A stretch of 64,000 nucleotides of DNA from Panopea generosa (lineage: Eukaryota; Mollusca; Bivalvia; Adapedonta; Hiatellidae): positions 60,588,457-60,652,456 of the forward strand of contig CM055905.1 in the NCBI GenBank assembly GCA_029582155.1. The letters run 5' to 3'. Each line of letters opens with the position of its first letter. The first letter of the stretch is position 1. The notes under the pieces were generated by a model. The model was not told the origin of the DNA. It ran no database searches and saw only the letters and a list, made by a program, of their open reading frames with translations. Position numbers and translations under genes: made by a program. Of the stretch, positions 50,098 through 61,720 are shown piece after piece.

Positions 50098-50690
50098 ACC
50101 TCACCTGAGCAAAGCTCAAGGTGAGCTATTCTGATTGCCTGTTGTCCAGCCAGTAACTTTTTTGTTGTGTGTTCTCTAGCACCTGCATTTTTCTTTGGAT
50201 CTTCACTAAACTTATGTAATAATTACCGGTATATAACCGTAATATTTATTGTCAGAGCTACGGTCCTTGAAGCATTAAAAAAATGTACTATTTGACCTTG
50301 TGTGCACTTAAGCATCTGCATTTTTCATTTGATCCTCACCAAACTTACACAGTAGTTACATCATCATAATATCTTGGACAAGTTTTTGAACTGGCCAAAT
50401 CAGACAATTAATGCCAGAGTTAAGGCCCTTGAAACATTAAAAAAATGTATTATTTGACCTTTTGTGCACTCTAGCATCTGCATTTTTCATTTGATCCTCA
50501 CCAAACTTGTACAGAAGTTATATCATCATAATATCTTGAACAAGTTCTTGAACTGGCCAAATCAGACAATTAATGTCAGAGTTATGGTCCTTGAAACATT
50601 AAAAAATGTATTATTTGACCTTGTGTGCACTCTAGCATCTGCTTTTTTCATTTGATCCTCACCGTTTTGTACAGTAAATAGATATACAAA
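50098..50690 (+). repeat. About 170-bp tandem array with CTCACCTGAGC edge
   Basis: Starts ctcacctgagcaaagctcaa (itself palindromic). Units containing agcatctgcatttttcattt and tgaactggccaaatcagaca are repeated three times. This edge is familiar from dispersed bivalve repeats. Confidence 0.8.
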
Positions 50691-51139
50691 TGCATGCACT
50701 TATTCAGCATGTTGACAACGTTGCTGTTACATTCATGACATTGACTTTGCAGGTTAATGCGTATAATTTGCTTTTGAAATATCAAAATGACAAAAATAAC
50801 GTAATAGTTTTATCTTAATTTGGAAAATATAATGTAAATGTATTAAGGATTAAAAGCTGAATTTTGAGTTTTCATCGGGTGAGGAAAAACTTTAGACCAG
50901 TTTAATATTTGGAAGCCTGAATGGCTTTTCGCCAACATCAAGCTAGTCTTACGTTTTTCATCACCTGATTAAAACTAAAAATTGAGCTTTAATGCTTAAA
51001 AGAAAGAATTTTTATTTGTATTCCTGTGATGAATTGAGTTTGGATAATTGAAAAAGAGATTTTGCATGAATATGCAAGTGCTCATAAAATCTCAAACAAT
51101 TGTCTGTACTTCTCTATATATAAGTCTTTTATCTGTATC

Positions 51140-51600
51140 ATCAAGGACTTATATAAAGAAGGAAAAGCAACTGATTGAGATGTTATGAATTCACGCAAAA
51201 TCTCGTTTTCAAATATCCTGACCTCCATTCATCTCAGAAATACAAATCAACATTCTTTCTTTGCACAATGGAATTCTCTACAAAGCTAGACCAATCCAAG
51301 CAAATTGTGTTTGGAATTGTTGAAATACTTACGATTACAAAATGTGTATACTTCAACAAAAACAATCGTGTAAAGGACTTTACTTCAAAATGCAATATTT
51401 CAAAATCAAGATCATTTTGCGTGTTTAAAACAGTATAAAACATCAAAAGTTACATACACCTTACATTTCATGTAAAAGAAATCAGTTGCCTGTGATATTT
51501 AAATGATTAATTTGCCAAATTATTAGTTCTTTGCATGCTATTTTATCAACATTTAATTAAGAGATTCAAGTTTCCTATCCTATATAAATCCTTGGTATTA
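51140..51600. mobile_element. TIR element with AAGGACTTATATA ends (copy 2)
   Basis: Left end catcaaggacttatataaag and right end cctatcctatataaatcctt. The interior shares gaaatcagttgcctgtgat with the other copies. Confidence 0.7.
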
Positions 51601-51639
51601 TACACACAATGCTAATTTTGTTTTTAGCTCTACAGGCCA

Positions 51640-53310
51640 AAGGCCAGAAGTGCTTATGCGATGGCGCGTTGTCTGTCGTCCGTCGTCTGTCGTCTGTTAG
51701 CAGCACTTTCTCTGAAACCACTGGGCCAATTGAACTGAAACTTCACATGGGTGTTTCTATTGCATAGGAGACTATACAGAAGATTTTTTTTTTATTTTCG
51801 ATCTGAAATTCAAGATGGCCACTGTTACTAAAAATAGTCCAAAACTTAAAAAATCTTCTTCTCATGAACGGCCCAACAGATTTTCAAAATGTTTATGCAG
51901 TAATGATGACCAACTATAGTTTTGTTAGATTTGTTCAAATGGTGTCCCTAGGGTTAAATATGACCCCGCCCCGAGGATTCAATTAGGGGACACATGTCAT
52001 AATATTTTTTTTTTTTTTTTTTAAATGGAAATGATTTTGCCTATATGTTCACAGAAGCATTGTTTAGTGAAAGAGGTTCAGATTTGTAAAAATGACTTAG
52101 TTCCACTGTCTTAAGGGGTCAGGAGGGGCCCCAAAAGGGTTAAATTGGGAATTACTAAATTTGTTTTCTTAAGAACCGGTATGTTAGATTTGTTCATATT
52201 TTGCATAAATTATCCCTATGTGTAGGGGTTTGATTGCAGATAAGAATTTAGGGGCTAAAATTTATAGGGGCCCTGTAAGGGGACTTAGAATTTTACATAG
52301 GGATACTATGGGAAAACAGAAAATTCTCTTTTTCTTTCATCTGTTCTTAAACCACTAGGCCAATTAAACTAAAACTTTACATGGGTGTTTCAATTGCATA
52401 GGAGACTATACAGGAAATTTTTTTTTTCGATCTGAAATTCAAGATGGCCACCGTTACTATAAATAGTCCAAACTTAAAAAATCTTCTTCTCGTGAACGGC
52501 CCAACAGATTTTCAAAATGTTTAAGTAGTAATGATGACCAACTATAGTTCTGTTAGATTTGTTCAAATGGTGTCCCTAGGGTTAAAAATGACCCTGCCCC
52601 GAGAGTTCAATTAGGGGACACATGTCAATATAATATTTTTTTTTTTTTTTAAATGGAAATAATTTTGCCTATATCTTCACTAAAGCATTGTTAGGTAAAG
52701 GAGGATAAGATTTGTAAAAATGACTGGGTTCCTATGTCTTAAGGGGTCAGGAGGGGCCCCAAAAGGGTACAAATTGGGAATTAGTAAAATTGTTTTCTTA
52801 AGAACTGGTATGTCAGATTTGTACATATTTGATATATATTATCCCTAAGTGTAGGGGTTTGATTGCAGATAAGAATTTAGGGGCTAAAATATATAGGGTC
52901 CCTGTAAGGGGACTTAGAATTTTACATAGGGATTCTGTGGGAAACCAAAAAATTCTCTTTTTTTTTTCATTTATTCTGAAACCACTAGGCCAATTAAACT
53001 GAAACTTCACATGAATGTTTTTGAATTGCATAGGAGACTATACAAAAGATTTATTTTTTCTGTCTAAAATTTATGATGGCCACCATTACTAAAAATAGTC
53101 CAAAACTTAAAAAATCTCTTATGAACAGTCCAACAGATTTTCAAAATGTTTATGTAATAATGATGACCCAACTATAGTTTTGTTCAAATGGTGTCCCTAG
53201 AGTTAAAAATGACCCCTCCCCGATGTTTTTATTGCATAGTAGAATTTCAAAAAGTGCTATGGCCACTATGAGTCAGTAGAGCGTCCTCAGGCCTTCTTGG
53301 GCCTCTTGTT
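51640..53310 (+). repeat. About 630-bp tandem array, two full copies plus a partial
   Basis: The block aagatggccac recurs at about 51815, 52441 and 53075 (third copy gatggccac). It is shared with ccactaggccaattaaactg and ggtgtccctagggttaaa. The array starts gctctacaggccaaaggcca and ends gcgtcctcaggccttcttgg. Confidence 0.85.
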
Positions 53311-53937
53311 TATGTAGTCACTGTATTGTTTTAACATAATGACAGACTGATAATGTACGGGTGTTATATTAATCCAGTGACTTAATTACCTATTTATACG
53401 TCTCTGGCTGGTTGGAAATTATAAACCTCTTGTGTTCGTGTTTAATTAGATTTGACTTCAATCAACCAAGTTCATGTTGCAAGAATAGACTGGTGGAAAT
53501 ATCAATTATGTGAAATCACTGTCGTATAGCTTACTATGCCATGAATGTGTGAGCATTTTTCTCGATGATTTTTAGGAGAATAAAGAGAGCTATTCTACTT
53601 ACCCAGGCATTGGCGTCACCTTGGTTAAAGTTTCGCCTGCAAGTCCCTATCTCAGTAACCATTGCATGTATTGACTTGAAACTTTACACTAGACTCCCCA
53701 GTAATCAAATCTACTACAATAACTAAGTTGGATAACTCTTGGAGGACTATAATGTAAAATTATTGCCCTTGTTTGATTTTGAAATTCTGGTTAAAGATTT
53801 GCGTGCAAGTACCATCAAATCCATATCTCACCAACCATTTAATGTATTTGATTGAAACTTTATGTAAGGCTTAAATTGCATTTATGATATCAAAGTGGAA
53901 TAATTCTTGCCAGATTTTTACCCAAGTTATAATTTAA

Positions 53938-54150
53938 ACTTACTTATTTTACTTCAATTGTGAAACAAATTCTTACAACTTATCCAAGACTCGCTGGAAG
54001 TCTTCCTTGATAGAACCTGTACTGAGCTTAATGCGGAAAAGTTGCCTGGCTCAAGGACACCACACAAAGTCGTGGCGGAGGATCGACCCCATGACCCTCC
54101 GAGCATGGATTCGGTGGTCTACCTCTGATCCATGTGCTCCACAAACATAA
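53938..54150. repeat. Dispersed repeat with tRNA-like block, related to 38755-38870
   Basis: ttacttcaattgtgaaacaa and ctggaagtcttccttgat are shared with 38755-38870 (tcgattgtgaaacaagct, cgaggtcttccttggtat). A gatcgaccccatgaccctcc stretch resembles a reversed tRNA B-box. Confidence 0.45.
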
Positions 54151-54488
54151 AAATTATGGCCCATGTTTGTCTTTAAGGGAGGCAACTCTTGTTTACTTAG
54201 ATTGGTCATCATTCTCAGTTTGTACTTTGGTGACAAAGATTCGAATAGTTAAGCGCGCTGTCTTATGAAATGCTTTTGTTATAAAAGAAAGAGGGTTAAA
54301 TGAATTTGCTCGAAACACATTTTTTTGTAATCGGAACTCATTTTTAACTCCAAAATCACTTTTTCTTACTAAAAACTTTCTTTCCTTACCTAAAACTCAC
54401 TTTTCTTACTTGAAATTTAATAGTCGACAAAGAAACACTCGTATGTAAATTGTGAGGTAAATAGCATGCACATACAGCGTTAAAACAC

Positions 54489-54580
54489 TAGTCTGGTATC
54501 CTGCCCAACTTCATTCCGTTACTCTGAAGGTACTTCGTAATAGAGAGTAAAGGGATGAAGTTGGGCAGGGTACCAGACTA
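54489..54580. repeat. Long hairpin with 37-nt arms 3' of the GPCR gene
   Basis: The left arm 54489-54525 and right arm 54544-54580 are complementary at 34 of 37 positions around an 18-nt loop. The arms contain CCTGCCCAACTTCAT and its complement. Two of the three mismatches become U-G wobbles in a plus-strand transcript. The hairpin starts 36 bp beyond the receptor stop codon in its direction of transcription. Confidence 0.85.
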
Positions 54581-54615
54581 ACAATTATTAGGTACATATG
54601 ACGTATGGTGAAAAA

Positions 54616-55611
54616 TTACGTTACTTTTGTCACGTTGACTACTCTATAACTGCTTCGATTTGAACCTGATTTATTACACAAATAAATATGAAAGATATCC
54701 GCTCTTAGTTTCTTAGCTGTAGTCTCCAGGTTGTTGAAACACGGCATTCTAGCCAATAGTTCTAGCAGGATGAGCTGACACTCCCGGAACCTTAGGACAT
54801 ATATGAACGGGTTTATTGTGCTGCTCAGCACCACGAGGTAGAACGTGTAGGCCCGCTGAGGTTGCATGTTGCACGAATTGCTTAGCTTCTCTATGGTGAG
54901 AGGAATGTTTGCACTTAAAAACAGAACAGTTGATATTATGAGTACTTTTGAACTTTTTATAGTACTGAATTTGATTGTCCGTCTTTCAGTGTTGCCATTC
55001 ACAGAACTATGGATGTGAATTTGTCGTAAATGTCGTCTGCATAGATATCCAATCCTTACATAGGAACACGTTATCAGGGCGCAATAGATAACAACCGAAC
55101 CTATTCCGAATCTGCATAAACCAGACATGTGCAGTGGATTGAACATTTTTACGGTTAAGATAAAAACACCCACAATCATAACGACCCATACAGCACCAAA
55201 CACGATCTTCAGGTTACGACAATTGACGTACTTCAAGTACAGTCTGGGTGATTCGAGTACCAAAACTCTCTCCACAGACAAAAGCGTGGTTACTGTCCAA
55301 AGCAGGAACATAAATAATTTATCATATCTGAATATTTGTAACCGCAACACCGACACTGAATAGCCCAGCTCGAACATGATGTGACCAATAAGAATGGCCG
55401 TTTCGCAGACGACAATATGACCACAAATGACCTTGACAGTCAATGGAGTTTTTGTGGACTTCATCATGACAACAAAAGTGACAATGTTGGTCACAAAGCC
55501 AAACATTGCAATCAGTAAAAACGGCCATTTCATATATTCATGAAATGTCTCCTTGAAGTCTTCTGGTAATTCCGTGACCGATACGTTCCTCGGCATTAAA
55601 GAATCAAACAA
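54616..55611 (-). CDS. Rhodopsin-like (class A) orphan G-protein-coupled receptor, single exon
   Basis: 331 aa with seven hydrophobic segments at about residues 28-50, 58-82, 95-118, 135-157, 166-190, 220-243 and 254-274. TM1 has GFVTN (the conserved Asn). TM3 ends SVERV in place of DRY. TM6 has NIPLT in place of the CWxP block. TM7 carries NPFIYVLRF, matching NPxxY followed by helix 8. TM2 lacks the usual Asp, and the loop before TM3 lacks the usual Cys, so the standard extracellular disulphide is absent. The N-terminus is short with one NxS sequon (N9). It is expected in the plasma membrane; ligand unknown. Intronless divergent receptors are typical of lineage-expanded molluscan families. 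No poly(A) signal was identified near the 3' end. Confidence 0.85.
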   Translation of the reverse strand: MFDSLMPRNVSVTELPEDFKETFHEYMKWPFLLIAMFGFVTNIVTFVVMMKSTKTPLTVKVICGHIVVCETAILIGHIMFELGYSVSVLRLQIFRYDKLFMFLLWTVTTLLSVERVLVLESPRLYLKYVNCRNLKIVFGAVWVVMIVGVFILTVKMFNPLHMSGLCRFGIGSVVIYCALITCSYVRIGYLCRRHLRQIHIHSSVNGNTERRTIKFSTIKSSKVLIISTVLFLSANIPLTIEKLSNSCNMQPQRAYTFYLVVLSSTINPFIYVLRFRECQLILLELLARMPCFNNLETTAKKLRADIFHIYLCNKSGSNRSSYRVVNVTKVT

Positions 55612-56097
55612 TTTTACCTCGTTTTTATTATTTATCCTAGAATATCAGTCCGCACGACTCGTATATCTTTTCGTCTTTTCAATTATTTATGGACAATTTA
55701 GTGTTACTTTACAATACATGACGGTATTCCATTAGTTTTTATATCTCTCCTTTCCTATTTCATGAGTGATTTTAGATATAATAGCTAAATATCAGTAAAT
55801 AATGACGCACTAGCGGTTATCATGGTAACGCTCCCCGTGTTTATTTCAACAGAGAGACATTGGTGTCGGCTGTCACAGACAGGTATTACAGGTGTTAAAT
55901 ATTGGCAAATCTTCATTTGGAAAAAAAACTGGTGCCGTTACTATAGTAATAGATCATATTTTACCTTTTATTGTATTTAGCCCTTGAATAAGTCTAACAT
56001 ATTCGGCTATTTATATACAATAGCAATGTAACAATGCACATGCCATCATAATCATTATACATATGGCAGTAAAAGGTACAGTAAACAGAATGGGCAT
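55612..56097. other. Upstream flank of the GPCR gene
   Basis: No further exon, TATA box or CpG-rich promoter could be assigned. The short frame on the opposite strand is not credible. Confidence 0.4.
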
Positions 56098-56296
56098 AAG
56101 GCCGTAATGAATTAATTACTAGATTATCACCCCCACCCCCAATCCCCTCTTATTTTCATCCCGACCCTTTTTATTTTTATATAATTGTGTTTTTTTTTAA
56201 ATATATAATAAAATTTTAAAAATAAAATCCTCTCGCCCTCCCCCATTTTTAGAAAAGTTTGGATGATAATCAAGCAATTACTTTATAATTGCCTAA
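56098..56296. mobile_element. MITE of the GGCCATTATAAATT family (copy 4)
   Basis: The left end ggccgtaatgaattaattac and the right end gcaattactttataattgcc are imperfect inverted repeats. The core ttttcatcccgacccttttt is shared with copies 1-3. Confidence 0.7.
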
Positions 56297-56407
56297 TGGC
56301 GGCTATAGAGAATTCTCGTCTCTTCCTATGTATACATGTGTTTTCCTTATTTTAATACTTATTATTTTTAATTTGAATTCCATTAATAAAAAAATGAATG
56401 GAATTGA

Positions 56408-56702
56408 ATTGCCGGGCCCGATTAGCTCAGTCGGTTACGCGTCTGATTAATAAACCAGAGATCATGAGTTCGAATCCCCGTTCGGCAACAGTCTCCGTGG
56501 TGATTGATATACGACATTGTGTCTCATTATCATTCGTCTCACACCGCTGATTCAAGTGAGGAAGTTATCAGTTACTTGCGGAGATAGGGCGTCCTCGAGT
56601 ACTGGTTAACCCATCAGGATACCAGGAAACAGTGGTTAGGTTAACTGATCGTCTGTTAGACCTCGAGGGCATTAAAATGACGCTAAATATTCAATCAATC
56701 AA
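56408..56702 (+). mobile_element. SINE family A, full copy
   Basis: The head gcccgattagctcagtcggt with B-box gagttcgaatccccg still resembles a folded tRNA. The full body ends with attcaatcaatcaa. Confidence 0.8.
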
Positions 56703-57369
56703 GTGAATTGAATTATTGATGTATTTTGAACATTTGGAAAGCAGTGTCACGTATCATATGCTACCTGGCCCCTACAGTGCAGAGGTTGTCAAACAATAAA
56801 ATGCGAGCCTAGTATAATATATTTTTGCAAACTTGTTTAATAAATTCAATAATAAATGAGCACTCATGTAAGATCCTCTATGTAAGTATCTCGTACTTCA
56901 TAAACGAAACTAAGACATTAAATAATGAATGAATATTATGTTTGTGAACATATGCGTTTATCAAAAGTTAAGCATTCTTCAAAACTAATCAACTCGACTC
57001 TAGTTTGATAACCGACATCAGTGTATCTTGTCTGACCCTGTATTGCGTGCATTTTTATTTAAACTAGTGTTATCTGATTAGGCACTGGGGAGCAATGACT
57101 CATTCAGACGCGCGTCGCTCGCCTGGTTATTTTTTTATTATCATTTTGCAGCATAGATCAAAATAGAGGGTTAAGGTCGTTTCTACCGTCACTGTCCCAA
57201 ATATATGACGTAAACGTAAAATTGCAAAATGATTAAATCAATGATAAATAAACATATAGATCTATTATATATATTACGTCAAGGGGGTCACTTTGTCAGA
57301 AAGGATGTCATTTCCCCGCTTTAAGTGTTCATCCAAAATCCAGCACATGTGGTTCCGGCTAAGAAAAGA

Positions 57370-57650
57370 ATCAACCCCTGTGTGGTTCCAGGGAGCCATG
57401 AGTGATGGCAAGAATAGGATCACTGTGGCTTATGCATGTCGTAAGAAGCGACAATTTGAGTAATACGATAGAGTTTGCTCTAGGTTCATTCTGCATATTT
57501 ATTTGTTGATGTTTTTCTTTTAATATGTATGTTAATTTAGTGTTTTTGTACATGAAGAGTGAACCTGGAATCTTCCTTCCTGTTGGCGTCGAATAACATA
57601 TAATGTGTTGGTACGCCGTAAAACCCTATTCATTCATTCATCCAAAATCC
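57370..57650 (+). repeat. Dispersed repeat, inverted relative of 21866-22170
   Basis: Contains gagtgatggcaagaatagga, tggaatcttccttcctgttg and ggtacgccgtaaaaccctat, then cattcattcat. Confidence 0.65.
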
Positions 57651-58356
57651 TACACTCAACATTGAAAACTGACTCTGTTTAAACTATTACAATGACAAAG
57701 TATTTTGCATTTGCGTTGAGCAAAGTCTTTGTCAATTCTAAAGGGCGTGTATCAGGAAAAAACGCTAGAAATGTCTTTTTGAAAAAATAGAAATATTTTT
57801 TAAATGATTATAACACATCTCAGTATCATTAATAAATAAAATCCGAATAGCTTAGTATGTCAAATCTACCAAAATGAAACAAAATCGATATTTAAATCGG
57901 TAAACTTGAAACGAAATCCCAATTCTAAAAATAGACAGCACTTAAATACTGCTAGATGAACTTCGCATCGTCATTCGGACTCTTTCTAAGATGAAACAAT
58001 TTTGACTACGTAAAACCTGTATAATGGATCGAATTGAAATCAAAATGAAATCACGGGATTCATTTAATACGTCACAAAATATGTTGCAATTTTAATCGGG
58101 AAATCTATTTTAGTCTAACATAAGCACGTAGGAAATCCCTTTAAATTCCAATTTGCTATTACTGTGTAGTACAAACTAGGTTGAAAGTTTCTAGAAAACA
58201 TTTTTTTAACACATTATAGTTTATGCGCACACAAAAAAAAACATATAAGATAAACATGTATATTCGAATGTCCGTAAAACTCCCTCGTAAAAGGATGCTT
58301 CCTAGAATATTAAATCAGAAATTAAGTAAAGGAAGAAAGAAAGACAAGAAAAATAC

Positions 58357-59140
58357 AGGCTGGACTTAGGTTGGAACAGGTGTGACAGGCTGGACTTAGG
58401 TTGGTACAGGTGTGACAGACTGAACTTAGGTTGGAACATGTGTGACAGGCTTGACTTAGGTTGGCACAGGTGTGACAGACTGAACTTAGGTTGGAACAGG
58501 TGTGACAGGCTTGACTTAGGTTGGTACAGGTGTGACATGCTGGACTTAGGTTGGTACAGGTGTGACAGGCTGGACTTTGGTTGGTACAGGTGTGACAAAC
58601 TGAACTTAGGTTGGAACAGGTGTGACAGGCTGGACTTAGGTTGGTACAGGTGTGACAGACTGAACTTAGGTTGGAACAGGTGTGACAGGCTTGACTTAAG
58701 TTGGTACAGGTGTGACAGGCTTGACTTAGGTTGGAACAGGTGTGACAGGCTGGACTTAGGTTGGTACAGGTGTGACAGACTGAACTTAGGTTGGAACAGG
58801 TGTGACAGGCTTGACTTAGGTTGGAACAGGTGTGACAGGCTGGACTTAGGTTGGTACAGGTGTGACAGGCTGGACTTAGGTTGGAACAGGTGTGACAGGC
58901 TGGACTTAGGTTGGTACAGATGTGACAGACTGAACTTAGGTTGGAACAGGTGTGACAGGCTTGACTGAGGTTGGCACAGGTGTGACAGACTGAACTTAGG
59001 TTGGAACAGGTGTGACAGGCTTGACTTAGGTTGGCACAGGTGTGACAGACTGAACTTAGGTTGGAACAGGTGTGACAGGCTTGACTTAGGTTGGCACAGG
59101 TGTGACAGACTGAACTTAAGTTGGAACAGGTGTGACAGGC
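58357..59140 (+). repeat. 30-bp minisatellite, about 26 units
   Basis: The unit tgtgacaggctggacttagg ttggtacagg is repeated in register with alternating variants (ggaacagg and ggtacagg). The 30-bp unit keeps a 176-residue open frame with a 10-residue period. Confidence 0.95.
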
Positions 59141-59359
59141 GAACGCTTATTGGTGTATTTTTTTGCGTGTTATTTACATAGATCAGATACTTAATTACAT
59201 GTTTGTATGTATCTGCATATATAAAATGTTTAACAAACCATACAATAATAATTGACGCCTTTAAAACGCACGTTAAATTTTAAATATATTTTTTTAGCTC
59301 AGATCTGCTATTATTTGCATTTGTTCATATATGTTGAAACTTAAAATACAAGAACGTTT

Positions 59360-59765
59360 TGTCTTGGTCAAGGAACTATAAAGAGAAGGAAATGCAACCT
59401 CAGTCACAAATCAAAATTCTTACATTGCAAAATAAAATTCTCATCAAAACAATACCATTCCCAACAATTTGTGTTTAAATCTGATTACAAAATGTGTATA
59501 CTGCAGCTGAAATAACGACAAATTACGAGAAATTTTCCTTCAAAACCTCAATATCTTTAATTCAAGATCATTTTGCATGATCGAAATATGTTTCAGTTAA
59601 ACATTTAAAATTACTTACAACTTAGAGTTTATGTTGAGAAATCAGTTGCCTGGGAATTATAAATGATTAATTTGTAAATTATGAATCCTTCTTGTGTTGT
59701 TTCATCAACATTTAGTTTCAACATTGCAAGTTTCCTATCCTTCTACACAAGTCCTTGGTATAATG
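59360..59765. mobile_element. TIR element with AAGGACTTATATA ends (copy 3)
   Basis: Left end ggtcaaggaactataaagag and right end cctatccttctacacaagtc. Shares the gaaatcagttgcctgggaat and accattcccaacaatttgtg blocks. Confidence 0.65.
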
Positions 59766-59904
59766 TTAAAAAACACATCCATATTTTAATTTAGATATAA
59801 CACGGTTTATTATGGCAACAAATAAATAAAATTTATTTTATCAAATGTAATTAAGTGTTTACTAAATAAAGTTACATTTAATGCTATTTCTACATGTATA
59901 TTCT

Positions 59905-60170
59905 ATAACCGTCTCCCGTGGCCTAGTGGTTAAGGCGTCTGCTTCAGAAGCGGGAGGTCGAAGGTTCAAATCCCGGTTGAAGCGCTTGAATTTTTCTGAT
60001 GTGGCTGGTTGCTCACCCAGCAGCTAGTTAAATTGAGGGATACCGAAAGTCTGACAGTAATGATAACTTTCCGGCAGTAACTGTGTACAGCATAAAGGTG
60101 TCTCATAAGCCCGGTGTGGCTGGCCCTTTCAATAGGGGTGACACTATAATAAACAAACACTTTACTTTTC
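59905..60170 (+). mobile_element. tRNA-headed SINE, family C
   Basis: A tRNA-like head with A-box (tggcctagtggttaagg) and B-box (ggttcaaatcccgg) passes directly into a non-tRNA body (gatgtggctggttgctcacc ... ggccctttcaataggggtg). It ends in actataataaacaaaca. The continuation into a body argues against a free tRNA gene. Confidence 0.55.
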
Positions 60171-60562
60171 TATCTTAAACAGTCATTTCATTTTGTTATG
60201 TCATTTCTATACCGATTTAAGGAAAGCCTACATTCCATAATACTATTTTAATAAACCAAGTGTTTTTAAATTGATTAATCTGAAAACAAATAAGAAACCA
60301 TTGTTAATAAAGCTAGCAATTAACTGTCAAACAGGATTTGAAATAAGAACAGCTGCTCTTAATGTTTGAGGAAATTTAATGATTTGTTAACTTGATACTG
60401 TTTATCCTATTCATGCTAACCGTGATCACTCTCACGATAAACTCAATTGACTATATATATATATATGTGTATGTTTTTGTGTATTTCACGCATGCATTGA
60501 TTAATTGTTCTTTGTATGATGATGAGCTGTATATGCTCAAGTCGAATTAAAATATATGTTCT

Positions 60563-60628
60563 GTTCTGTTCTGTTCTCTGCTCTGCTCTGCTCTGCTCTG
60601 CTCTGCTCTGCTCTGCTCTGCTCTGCTT
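60563..60628 (+). repeat. (CTCTG)n pentanucleotide microsatellite
   Basis: gttct units pass into about ten tctgctctgc units. Confidence 0.9.
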
Positions 60629-61395
60629 TGTTCTTGAACCGAAAACAACAAAAGTTAATCTCAAGGACAATTGATAATTTCATACAAGGACTTACCTCTG
60701 AATCATAGGGTAACGCCTTCACGACCAGCCCGACCAAGGTGGCCCCGATATTTGATATTGGCGGCGGCGTCTAGACGCCCAAATAAATCTAACGAATACA
60801 GTATATAAATGTGTTATTTTCATATATTTTCATTCAAATCGACAGTTTTGTAGACAAAATATAATAATCAACTGTTTAAAAATGCCATTTGTAACAGATG
60901 ACACAATCTGAATCCCGTAGATGCATATCGTTATATACTAAAATAATCGCCCAAATAATAGAGACACTAAGTAGTTGTTTCGCTTGAACATGATGGAACG
61001 ATTGAAGGATGCCGTTAAATGTCGCGACCACGATATGGTCAAACAATCGTTTGACACAAAGATGGCATGCTTTTCAGTTACGTTAAGATCAGTCTCTACT
61101 GGTTAAAGAAGTGCTTACAGACTGTTTCAGATTCTACATGTAGTCGCAAACTGCCCTAGGGAAAATCTAACAGCATTAAAGACTCGTGGTGACGAAAATT
61201 GTTTATTTCGTGCTGCTAATGCCATGGCTAGTATATTACAGAACTTTTAAAATCTAAAACTTTGATGATGGTCCCTAGACCATGTAAAAGACACGGACAG
61301 AATCAGGGGAGTACAAGCTCACATAAAGAAGTTTGGCTTCCTATTTGGGCTTCAGTATATTTGGTAAAACGATAGGAACATCGTGGTACGGTACG

Positions 61396-61480
61396 AGATA
61401 CGATACGATACGATACGATACGATACGATACGATACGATACGATACGATACGCGATACGATACGATACAATACGATAGGT
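61396..61480 (+). repeat. (GATAC)n pentanucleotide microsatellite
   Basis: Fifteen or so cgata units with few interruptions, 240 bp upstream of the TRIM-like start codon. Confidence 0.9.
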
Positions 61481-61720
61481 GAGCTAATCTAAAACCGACA
61501 GCGGAACTATTAACTATATATAACATGGAGCGACATGGTGTTGTTTACCATTACTATCGTTATCTGACAATTTTCATTTTATAAACCAATCTTTTTTATC
61601 TCGTACACGCATACCTAAATGTGAAATAATCCAACTACACTGATAAGTCTGACATACGTTAGCTGTTAGCTCTTCAATCGGATACATTTATACAAAATTA
61701 GCGATCGTATAAAATTAATA

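Noticed and set aside
58302..58968. 176-codon and 98-codon open frames
   Set aside because: They are products of the 30-bp minisatellite; no start context, splice structure or domain.
59907..59985. Possible tRNA gene
   Set aside because: A and B boxes are present, but the acceptor stem pairs poorly and the sequence continues into a SINE-like body.
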